Positions 24,159-30,921 of a stretch of DNA of 64,000 nt are shown piece by piece (the first letter of the stretch is position 1; every line of letters starts with the position of its first letter). The translations under genes were made by a program, and so were the position numbers. The notes beneath the pieces were generated by a model. The model worked only from the letters and a program-made list of their open reading frames with translations. It searched no databases and was not told where the DNA came from. The stretch lies in contig NZ_LMOV01000023.1 of NCBI RefSeq assembly GCF_001424265.1, forward strand, positions 549,416-613,415. The letters run 5' to 3'. Source of the DNA: Acidovorax sp. Leaf160 (GTDB lineage Bacteria; Pseudomonadota; Gammaproteobacteria; Burkholderiales; Burkholderiaceae_C).

Positions 24159-25052
24159 CTATTTGAGCCTGCGCGGCGTGGGCGCGCGCCGCAGCCCGTC
24201 GACCGCATCGGCCTCGAATCCTTTCCACAGCGCGTCGCGCCGCTCCAGCGCATGGGCCACTTCCGTCGGTCGCAGTTGGGCGACGGCGGACACCAGCGCA
24301 TTCGCCAGGAAGAACGCGGCGGTGTAGGAGTCGAAGGGCGAGGCGTTGGCCGTGCCCACCAGCAGGGTGTGGTCGGCACAGGCCACGATGGGTGCGGCCA
24401 CGCTGTCGGTGATGGCCAGCACCGGGCAGCCCTGGCTGCGGAAATGCCGCGCGGCCAGCAGCGCGCCGTTGGAGTAGCGGCGGATGGTGAACACCAGCAG
24501 CACGTCCTGCGGCTCCACCCAGAGGAGGCGGTCCACGGCGAACGGCGCGCCCAGGCCGAGCTCCTGCACGCCCGGCCGGCACATGTTCAGGTGCGTGGTG
24601 AGATACGACGCCACCGGCGCGCTGTTCTTTTCCGCCATGACGAGCACCCGGCCGGTGCAGTCGCTCACCGTGCGGGCGAATGCCTCGAAGACCGCCATGT
24701 CCAGCCCCTGGCGGGTGGCGGCGATGTTGTGCTGGTCGTGCAGCGCGGCGTCGTCCACGCACTCGGCCAGGCTGCGCGCGCTGCCGATGGTGGCCGTGGT
24801 GCGCTGCGCGGGCGTCTGCAGCAGCGCGGTGACCTCGGTGCGCGCCTCGCGCCGCACTTCCGCCAGGCTGGCATAGCCCAGCTTGGCGAACAGGCGCACC
24901 ACGGTGGATGCGCTGGTGCCGGCGCGCGCGGCCATGGCGCTGGCCGAATCGAGCAGGCCGTCGGGGTAGTGGCGCAGCAGGTGGTCGGCCAGCGCCCGCT
25001 CGCTGGCCGTGAGGGCCGCAGCCTGGAGCATCAATCGGTCGGTGAGCAGCAT
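24159..25052 (-). CDS. MurR/RpiR-family transcriptional regulator with SIS domain
   Basis: 297 residues. The N-terminal HTH_6 domain (about 1-77) includes ASAMAARAGTSASTVVRLFAKLGYASLAEVR. The C-terminal SIS (sugar isomerase-like) domain (about 110-260) includes GRVLVMAEKNSAPVASYL and CPVLAITDSVAAPIVACADHTLLV. It is divergent from an M20 peptidase gene across 300 bases holding a large inverted repeat, so it probably controls that peptidase and the binding protein behind it. Start 25052 gives MLLTDRLMLQAAALTASERALADHL, the usual N-terminus. Confidence 0.88.
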   Translation of the reverse strand: MLLTDRLMLQAAALTASERALADHLLRHYPDGLLDSASAMAARAGTSASTVVRLFAKLGYASLAEVRREARTEVTALLQTPAQRTTATIGSARSLAECVDDAALHDQHNIAATRQGLDMAVFEAFARTVSDCTGRVLVMAEKNSAPVASYLTTHLNMCRPGVQELGLGAPFAVDRLLWVEPQDVLLVFTIRRYSNGALLAARHFRSQGCPVLAITDSVAAPIVACADHTLLVGTANASPFDSYTAAFFLANALVSAVAQLRPTEVAHALERRDALWKGFEADAVDGLRRAPTPRRLK

Positions 25053-25204
25053 GGGGTGGAGACGAGGTGAATGCAAGGGGAAGGCGGAGAGCCCAGACGG
25101 CGCGTACCGAGGTAAGCCCGCAGCATAGCCACAGGCCGGGGCCCAGTGTGGGGGCGGCGCTCCCCTCGCCCTGCCCCGCCCTGCCCCGCCCCGCCCCACC
25201 GTCA

Positions 25205-25254
25205 TTGCAACAGATATTCCAAAGCATCTATGATCTCTGAAATATTCGTTGCAG
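25205..25254. promoter_or_regulatory. inverted repeat, candidate RpiR operator
   Basis: TTGCAACAGATATTCC at the left and GAAATATTCGTTGCAG at the right form imperfect inverted arms that share TGCAAC and ATATT. Their centre is about 177 bases before the regulator start and 122 bases before the peptidase start. Position between divergent genes suits an operator of the RpiR regulator. Confidence 0.55.
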
Positions 25255-25351
25255 CCGCGCTGGATGCCCGGTTGTGCCTGGCCGCGCAATGCTCCGGCCG
25301 CCGATGTCCTCGATGCCTTCCCTGTCCATTCACGCACCAGCCCGCCCGCCC

Positions 25352-26548
25352 ATGCACATCGCCACTTCGACTCCATCCCTCGACGCCGCCCACGCCCAGC
25401 CCTTGCTCGACTGGCTGGCCTCCCAGGAATCCGCCATGTTCGAGCTACTCGCCCAGGTGGTGAACGTGGACAGCGGCAGTGGCCAGGAAGCCGGCGTGCG
25501 CAAGGTGGCCGCATTGCTGCGCGGCCATCTGGAAGCCGCGGGCATCGCGGTGCAGACGCTGCCCGAGCCAGGCTGGGGCGAATGCCTGCTGGCGCGCCTC
25601 CCCGCCGCGAGCAGCGCCGCCGCCGCCGCCACGCAGCCGGGCCATCTGCAGCTGATGGGGCACATGGACACGGTGTTCCCCGCAGGCACCGTGGCCCAGC
25701 GGCCCTGGCGCATCGAAGGCGGCAAGGCCTTCGGCCCCGGCGTGGCCGACATGAAGTCCGGGCTGGTGATGAACGTCTTCGTGCTGGAAGCCCTGGCGCG
25801 CTTCGGCGGCAACGCGTCGCCGGTGCAGCTGTTTTTCTCTTGCGACGAGGAAGTGGGCTCGCCCGCCTGCCGCACGGTGATCCGCGAGATCTCGCAAGGC
25901 GCGCGCGCCGTGCTGAATGCCGAACCGGGCCGCATCACGGGCAACGTGGTGAACCAGCGCAAGGGCTCCTACCGGATCGATTTCGAGGTGCAGGGTGTGG
26001 CGGCGCATGCCGGCATCAACCCGGCGCAGGGCGCCAGCGCCATCGACGCGCTGGCCCGCAAGATCCTGGCGCTGCACGCGCTCAACCAGCTCGAGCCGGG
26101 CATCACGGTGAATGTGGGCTGGGTGCAGGGCGGCATGGCGTCGAACGTCGTGGCCCCGCTGGCCAGCGCGCACGTCGACCTGCGCTACACGGCCGAGAAC
26201 GACCTGGAGAACATCCTCGCGCGCATCCGTGCGGTGATCGAAGAGGAGTCGCTGCCGCGCACCAGCGGCCGCATCGTGCAGCAGACCGGCACGCTGCCCA
26301 TGGCGCGCACGCCCGACGATCTGCTGCAGGCCTACCAGCGGTCGGCCGAACGGATCGGCTTCCAGGTGGAAGGCGAATTCACCGGCGGCGCAGCCGACAG
26401 CGGCATCACCTCGTCGATGGGGATTCCCACGCTCTGCGCGCTGGGCCCGGTGGGCGGCTATGCGCACAGCGAGCGCGAGTTCTGCGACCTGGCCACCTTC
26501 GTGCCGCGCGCGCAGGCGCTGGCGCTGACCCTGCTGGCGCTGCGCTGA
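25352..26548 (+). CDS. M20 family metallopeptidase (carboxypeptidase G2-like)
   Basis: A zinc-dependent exopeptidase or amidohydrolase of about 398 residues. Metal-site motifs are LMGHMDTVFPAGT, PGVADMKSGLVMNVF, FSCDEEVGSP and LNAEPGR. The dimerisation part contains AAHAGINPAQGASAIDALA. The closest group is glutamate carboxypeptidase/CPG2. The start is uncertain: 25274, 25304 and 25352 are all possible and none has a good Shine-Dalgarno sequence. The next gene encodes a Bug solute-binding protein and the divergent gene an RpiR regulator, suggesting a catabolic unit. The gene ends in a 20-bp tandem duplication. Confidence 0.88.
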   Translation: MHIATSTPSLDAAHAQPLLDWLASQESAMFELLAQVVNVDSGSGQEAGVRKVAALLRGHLEAAGIAVQTLPEPGWGECLLARLPAASSAAAAATQPGHLQLMGHMDTVFPAGTVAQRPWRIEGGKAFGPGVADMKSGLVMNVFVLEALARFGGNASPVQLFFSCDEEVGSPACRTVIREISQGARAVLNAEPGRITGNVVNQRKGSYRIDFEVQGVAAHAGINPAQGASAIDALARKILALHALNQLEPGITVNVGWVQGGMASNVVAPLASAHVDLRYTAENDLENILARIRAVIEEESLPRTSGRIVQQTGTLPMARTPDDLLQAYQRSAERIGFQVEGEFTGGAADSGITSSMGIPTLCALGPVGGYAHSEREFCDLATFVPRAQALALTLLALR

Positions 26549-26564
26549 CCCTGCTGGCGCTGCG
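26525..26564 (+). repeat. 20-bp tandem duplication over the stop codon of the M20 peptidase gene
   Basis: Two identical 20-base copies of CTGACCCTGCTGGCGCTGCG lie head to tail. The stop codon (26546-26548) lies in the second copy. GCTGGCG-type words continue for another 50 bases. Confidence 0.9.
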
Positions 26565-26668
26565 TTGACGCCTTGCGCTGGCTGCCGCGTTGCTGGCGCC
26601 TCGCTGGCGCGTTGCTGGCGCACCGACCCATCCTGCTTTTTTTCACTTCGGCCTTCGCCTTGTTCACC

Positions 26669-27712
26669 ATGCCACGTCTCGACATTCCCTCCGACCGCTT
26701 TGCGACCTCCACCCCACCGTCCCGCCGCCAGGTGCTGGGCGCCGGGCTGGGCCTGGCACTGACCGGCGCTGCCAGCCTCAGCGCCCTGCCCGCCCACGCC
26801 GCAGACGGCAAGTACCCCACCCGCCCCATCACGCTGGTGGTGCCGTTCCCGCCCGGTGGCTCGGTGGACGTGATGGCCCGCCAGTACACGGAGCCGCTGG
26901 GCCGCCTGCTGGGCGTGCCGATCGTCATCGACAACAAGCCGGGCGCGGGCGGCTCCATCGGCACGCAGTTCGTGGCGCGTTCCAAGGCCGACGGCTACAC
27001 GCTGATCGCCTCGTCGCAAAGCAGCCACCTGGCCAACCCGCTGGTGCAGCCCAACCTGGGCTACGACCCGATCAAGGACTTCGAGAACATCGCCATGATG
27101 GGCCGCCAGCCCAACGTGCTGCTGGTGCACCCGAGCGTGCCGGCCAAGACGTTTGCGGAATTCGTCGCCTACCTCAAGGCCCAGGGCGGCCAGGTGAACT
27201 TCGCCAGCGCGGGCGCCGGCAGCATGGGCCAGCTGAACGCCGAGGCGTTCCTGCTCGCCACCGGCACGCGGGCGGTGCACATTCCCTACCGCGGCGGCTC
27301 CCCGCACGTGACGGCGGTGCTGGCCAACGAAGTGCAGTTCATCTTCGACAACCTGGTCACCTTCCTGCCGCACATCCAGGCCGGCAAGCTGCGCGCACTG
27401 GCGGTGGCTTCGCCCACGCGGATTGCGCAACTGCCCGACGTGCCCACCTTCGCCGAGCTCGGCCAGCCCAGCCTGAATCAGACATCGTGGACCGGCATCG
27501 CCGCGCCCGCCGGTACGCCCGAAGCCGTGGTGCAGGCGCTGCACAAGGCCATCCGCACCGTGGCCACGGAGCCGGCCATGGTGGAGAACCTGAAGACGCG
27601 CGGCGTGATTCCGCCCGAGGATATGAGCCCGGCGGCCTTCGAGAAGATGATGTCCGAGCGGCTGGTGAGCTATGGCGACGTCGTGCGCCGCGCCAACATC
27701 AAGCCGGAGTGA
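26669..27712 (+). CDS. Bug/TctC-type tripartite tricarboxylate transporter substrate-binding protein
   Basis: A 347-residue periplasmic binding protein. Twin-arginine-containing leader (PSRRQVLGAGLGLALTGAASLSALPAHA) precedes the typical start of the mature protein, YPTRPITLVVPFPPGGSVDVMAR. Other family segments are VIDNKPGAGGSIGTQFVA, GYTLI, VHIPYRGGSPHVTAVLANEVQFIFDN and LPDVPTFAELG. Burkholderiales have many such proteins; most lack dedicated membrane partners and ligands are usually unknown. The adjacent peptidase suggests a peptide or N-acylated amino acid product, but this is speculative. Confidence 0.92.
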   Translation: MPRLDIPSDRFATSTPPSRRQVLGAGLGLALTGAASLSALPAHAADGKYPTRPITLVVPFPPGGSVDVMARQYTEPLGRLLGVPIVIDNKPGAGGSIGTQFVARSKADGYTLIASSQSSHLANPLVQPNLGYDPIKDFENIAMMGRQPNVLLVHPSVPAKTFAEFVAYLKAQGGQVNFASAGAGSMGQLNAEAFLLATGTRAVHIPYRGGSPHVTAVLANEVQFIFDNLVTFLPHIQAGKLRALAVASPTRIAQLPDVPTFAELGQPSLNQTSWTGIAAPAGTPEAVVQALHKAIRTVATEPAMVENLKTRGVIPPEDMSPAAFEKMMSERLVSYGDVVRRANIKPE

Positions 27713-27804
27713 CCAAAAACGGGCCTGACCCTGCGTGGGGCGGCGCTGCGGCGCGTGCAGGCACATTGTGGGAACATGGCTGACCACCGCCATCCGCCTT
27801 CGCC

Positions 27805-28545
27805 ATGCGCTACCTGATCGCCTCCGCCACCGCCGTCGCACTGTTCGCCAGCGCTCCGCTGCTGGCACATGCCCAATCCACCTGTTCCAGCGATGGACAG
27901 CCGCAACCGGTCGCGCTGGTGGAGCGCTTCCTCAGCGCCGACTGCGAGCGCTGCTGGGCGGAATCGACCGCGCACACGCCTGGCCCGACTGCGCTGGTGG
28001 TGGACTGGATCGTGCCCAGCGCAGCTGCAGGCGACGACGCGCCGCTGGCCGCCGCCGCCACGCGCGAGGCGCTGGAGCGGCTGGAGCAGCTCCGGCGCCC
28101 CGTGCCGGCCACGACGGACACGTACGTGAGCGATGTCGCCAGGCCGGCGTCCACACCCGCATGGAGCCCGCTCCGGGTCATGGCGGGCCCGACCGTCAAC
28201 GAGTACCGCGGCACCTCCATCAGCCTGGGGCGCAAGGCCGCGGCCGCTCCCCGGCGCGGGACTGCAGCGGCCGATTACCGCTACACGCTGCTGCTGGTCG
28301 AAGCGATTCCCGTCGGCACCGAGGGCAGCACCGCGCCGCGCAATCTGGTGCGCAACGTGTTGCAGGGTGCGTGGAACCAGGGCACCCGGCTACACAAGGG
28401 CGAGCAGTGGCTCTGGAAGGAGAGCCGCTCCATGCGCGTGCCGGATGGCGCTGACGCCAGTCGCACCCATATGGTCGGCTGGCTGGAAGACGCGGAGGGC
28501 CAAGTGGTGGCCGCCGCGCAGTCGCACTGCCCTGCCCCCAGATAG
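27805..28545 (+). CDS. secreted protein of unknown function with a CxxC motif
   Basis: A 246-residue protein with signal MRYLIASATAVALFASAPLLAHAQ. Near residue 48 there is ALVERFLSADCERCWAE, with a CxxC resembling the start of thioredoxin-like DUF1223 proteins. The rest does not match that family in an obvious way. A further Cys pair (STCSSD near the N-terminus, SHCPAPR at the end) could form a disulfide. It is alone between the Bug gene and guaC. Confidence 0.65.
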   Translation: MRYLIASATAVALFASAPLLAHAQSTCSSDGQPQPVALVERFLSADCERCWAESTAHTPGPTALVVDWIVPSAAAGDDAPLAAAATREALERLEQLRRPVPATTDTYVSDVARPASTPAWSPLRVMAGPTVNEYRGTSISLGRKAAAAPRRGTAAADYRYTLLLVEAIPVGTEGSTAPRNLVRNVLQGAWNQGTRLHKGEQWLWKESRSMRVPDGADASRTHMVGWLEDAEGQVVAAAQSHCPAPR

Positions 28546-28615
28546 GGCCGGGCCGGGCAACAGCCCGCCGTGCAGCGGTGTATTCCCAGGCACCGCACGG
28601 CCTTCGCCGCAGGGG

Positions 28616-28621
28616 TAGAAT
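28616..28621 (+). promoter_or_regulatory. possible -10 element of guaC
   Basis: TAGAAT matches five of six bases of the -10 consensus and lies 165 bases before the guaC start, just ahead of a structured leader. No strong -35 is visible. Confidence 0.3.
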
Positions 28622-28627
28622 CAATCA

Positions 28628-28686
28628 CCGGGCCCAAGTATTTTGGCGTCCGGTTTTTTTTGGTGCCTGCGCACAGCAGGGCCCGG
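28628..28686 (+). promoter_or_regulatory. candidate attenuator in the guaC leader
   Basis: CCGG..CCAA (28628-28637) can pair with TTGG..CCGG (28643-28653), and eight Ts follow directly, which is terminator-like. The same left arm CCGGGCCC (28628-28635) is perfectly complementary to GGGCCCGG at 28679-28686, an alternative stem that would exclude the terminator. Such mutually exclusive pairing is the hallmark of attenuators and riboswitches. No known riboswitch class is recognised. Confidence 0.45.
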
Positions 28687-28786
28687 CAGCGCCCTACGGC
28701 GCGCCCACCGAACCGGTCTCCAAGCCAAGCGCCCCATCGCGGGGGAAATCTCTCCCCTGCGACCTTTCACAGGAGCTTGGGATCTC

Positions 28787-29764
28787 ATGGAAATCTTCGA
28801 CTACGACAACGTTCTTCTGCTGCCGCGCAAGTGTCGCGTGGAAAGCCGGTCCGAGTGCGACGCCAGCGTGACGCTGGGTTCGCGCACCTTCCGCCTGCCC
28901 GTGGTGCCCGCCAACATGAAGACCGTGGTGGACGAAAAAATCTGCCGCTGGCTGGCTGCCAATGGCTACTTCTACGTCATGCACCGGTTCGACCTGGACA
29001 ACGTGCAGTTCGTGCGCGACATGCACGCGGCCGGCACCTTCGCCTCGATCTCGCTGGGCGTGAAGGCGCCCGACTACGCCACGGTGGACACGCTGGCCGC
29101 GGAGGGCCTGGTGCCCGAATACATCACCATCGACATCGCGCACGGCCATGCCGACAGCGTGAAGAACATGATCGGCTACCTGAAGGAGAAGCTGCCGGGC
29201 TCCTTCGTCATCGCCGGCAACGTGGCCACGCCCGAAGCGGTGATCGACCTGGAAACCTGGGGCGCCGACGCGACCAAGGTGGGCGTCGGCCCGGGCAAGG
29301 TCTGCATCACCAAGCTCAAGACGGGCTTCGGTACCGGCGGCTGGCAGCTGTCGGCGCTCAAGTGGTGCGCCCGCGTGGCCACCAAGCCCATCATTGCCGA
29401 CGGCGGCATCCGCAGCCACGGCGACATCGCCAAGAGCATCCGCTTCGGCGCCACCATGGTGATGATCGGCTCGCTCTTCGCCGGCCACGAGGAATCGCCC
29501 GGCCAGACGGTGGAAGTCGACGGCGAACTCTTCAAGGAGTACTACGGCTCAGCCAGCGATTTCAACAAGGGCGAGTACAAGCACGTCGAAGGCAAGCGCA
29601 TCCTCGAACCCATCAAGGGCACTCTGGCCGCCACCCTGGTCGAGATGGAGCAGGACGTGCAAAGCTCGATCAGCTACGCCGGCGGCACCAAGCTGATGGA
29701 CGTGCGCAAGGTCAACTACGTGATCCTGGGCGGCGACAACGCGGGCGAGCATCTGCTGATGTGA
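28787..29764 (+). CDS. guaC: GMP reductase
   Basis: NADPH-dependent GMP reductase, 325 residues, converting GMP to IMP in purine interconversion. It begins [16 protein letters not shown]. The IMPDH/GMPR loop reads [22 protein letters not shown], with the catalytic Cys in VCITK. Other family parts are [25 protein letters not shown] and [38 protein letters not shown] at 28771-28775 sets the start at 28787; the TTG-initiated upstream extension runs through the leader structure and is rejected. Confidence 0.95.
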   Translation: MEIFDYDNVLLLPRKCRVESRSECDASVTLGSRTFRLPVVPANMKTVVDEKICRWLAANGYFYVMHRFDLDNVQFVRDMHAAGTFASISLGVKAPDYATVDTLAAEGLVPEYITIDIAHGHADSVKNMIGYLKEKLPGSFVIAGNVATPEAVIDLETWGADATKVGVGPGKVCITKLKTGFGTGGWQLSALKWCARVATKPIIADGGIRSHGDIAKSIRFGATMVMIGSLFAGHEESPGQTVEVDGELFKEYYGSASDFNKGEYKHVEGKRILEPIKGTLAATLVEMEQDVQSSISYAGGTKLMDVRKVNYVILGGDNAGEHLLM

Positions 29765-29802
29765 GTTGCGGGAGGCTCGAAACACGAAACTTTTCGAAGC
29801 TC

Positions 29803-29832
29803 TTGCGCCAAGCTGAAAAACTAGTGCATAAT
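29803..29832 (+). promoter_or_regulatory. promoter of the tRNA-Lys gene
   Basis: TTGCGC (29803-29808) and CATAAT (29827-29832) are separated by 18 bases, a sigma-70-like pair 38 bases before the mature tRNA. Confidence 0.55.
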
Positions 29833-29870
29833 TCGAGTCTCTGCCGCAACGCAGACACAGTTTTAAAAGT

Positions 29871-29946
29871 GGGTTCTTAGCTCAGTTGGTAGAGCAGCGG
29901 ACTCTTAATCCGTAGGTCGAGTGTTCGAGTCACTCAGGACCCACCA
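29871..29946 (+). tRNA. tRNA-Lys (anticodon CUU)
   Basis: 76 bases including an encoded CCA end. The 7-bp acceptor stem is GGGTTCT/AGGACCC with one G-T pair. The D-arm TAGCTCAGTTGGTAGAGCA, the anticodon loop CTCTTAA with CTT at 29904-29906, and the T-arm GTGTTCGAGTCAC all fold normally. Confidence 0.96.
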
Positions 29947-29954
29947 CTTATCTC

Positions 29955-29988
29955 AAGGCGCTACAGCTGCACGGCTGTAGCGCCTTTT
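29955..29988 (+). terminator. rho-independent terminator after tRNA-Lys
   Basis: Perfect 13-bp stem AAGGCGCTACAGC / GCTGTAGCGCCTT with a 6-base loop, followed by a short T run. Confidence 0.85.
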
Positions 29989-30242
29989 CATTTGGACTTT
30001 TCCCAGAGTCCCACCCAATCACAGGCCGGCATCTCCCGCCGCGCCCTGCCCAACCCCGCAGCTCTGCACGGGGTTACGCTACCAAATGGGTAGTGATGTC
30101 ACGAGCCCGCCTTGATTGCTATGGCGCGAAATGGCTCCATACCATTGCGGACTGGGGCCGCATCACCTACGTTGTCCAGCCCTCCCACCACCGCTTTTTG
30201 CGCAAAAAACGGAAGGTGGGGCGCGTCGGATATGTGAGGTTT

Positions 30243-30260
30243 TATGTGACGCATCACATA
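30243..30260. promoter_or_regulatory. perfect palindrome, candidate operator of the VOC gene
   Basis: TATGTGA-CGCA-TCACATA is an exact inverted repeat with 7-bp arms, ending 12 bases before the ATG. A second half-site ATATGTGA lies at 30228-30235. The spacer is 4 bases, not the 6 of CRP sites, so a GntR- or MarR-type regulator is more likely. Confidence 0.5.
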
Positions 30261-30272
30261 TACAGTGCTGCC

Positions 30273-30686
30273 ATGTCCACACCACCACGCATCGCCGGCC
30301 TTGACCATCTTGTGCTGACAGTCGCGAGCATCCCTCGCACCATCGCTTTCTATGAACAGGCTCTCGGCTTCAAGTCTGTCGAGTTCAAGCCCGGCAGATA
30401 TGCGCTGCACTTCGGCCGGCAAAAAATCAACCTCCATGAGGTGGGAACGGTGGTTGACCCCAATGTGCGGCACGCCACCCCAGGCTCCGCCGACGTGTGC
30501 TTTTTAACCGCCACGCCCCTGGGTGACGTCATCGCACATCTGAGCCAGGTGGGGGTGAACATTGTGCAAGGCCCGGTGAACGCCACGGGGGCATGCGCCC
30601 GGTTGCGATCTGTCTACTTCTACGATCCTGATGAGAATCTGATCGAGGTGGCGAATGAAGCCGACGATGGCGACGCAAACGCATAA
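30273..30686 (+). CDS. VOC (glyoxalase/bleomycin-resistance/dioxygenase) family protein
   Basis: A 137-residue single-domain VOC protein. It starts MSTPPRIAGLDHLVLTVASIPRTIAFYEQALGF, where DHLVL holds the first metal-binding His, and ends VYFYDPDENLIEVA with the terminal Glu. The metal ligands His, His (KINLHEVG) and Glu are present. Substrate is unknown; fosfomycin-type and glyoxalase-type functions both use this fold. Start 30273 is the natural N-terminus; the upstream in-frame extension crosses the palindrome and lacks VOC sequence. Confidence 0.85.
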   Translation: MSTPPRIAGLDHLVLTVASIPRTIAFYEQALGFKSVEFKPGRYALHFGRQKINLHEVGTVVDPNVRHATPGSADVCFLTATPLGDVIAHLSQVGVNIVQGPVNATGACARLRSVYFYDPDENLIEVANEADDGDANA

Positions 30687-30921
30687 ATCTCCTGATTGAT
30701 GTCCGGCTCCATGAGGTGGAACATCGCGCCTGGCCTGAATTCGATTTCCGTTGCCCTAGCTATCGCTGTGATCGATCAAGTCAGTATTCGGGATGGGTCG
30801 GGCCGGCACGGCGGAAGCGCTGTCGCAGCCTCGATCCCGGCCCCGTGCCCGCACACGTTGCGCAAAGCGCCCTGCACGCCGGTCTGCCCTTCCGCCGACC
30901 CCTTTAAGGTTGCACTGCTGC

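Larger units (their letters stand above)
29947..30272. other. region after tRNA-Lys: terminator, then mostly empty, ending in a palindrome
   Basis: A terminator follows the tRNA. The next 250 bases hold no ORF I accept. They end in the TATGTGA/TCACATA palindrome just before the VOC gene. Confidence 0.6.

Noticed and set aside
28643-28786. TTG-initiated N-terminal extension of guaC
   Set aside because: It would translate the terminator-like leader and adds sequence foreign to GMP reductases; AGGAG lies before the ATG at 28787.
29871-30720. tRNA-Lys as an island integration site
   Set aside because: No integrase, no repeat of the tRNA 3' end and only one small gene of different composition follow.
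30687-30921. Small frames (for example 30716-30907) between the VOC gene and the hybrid kinase
   Set aside because: No ribosome site, no conserved features; translations look random. I see nothing in this stretch.
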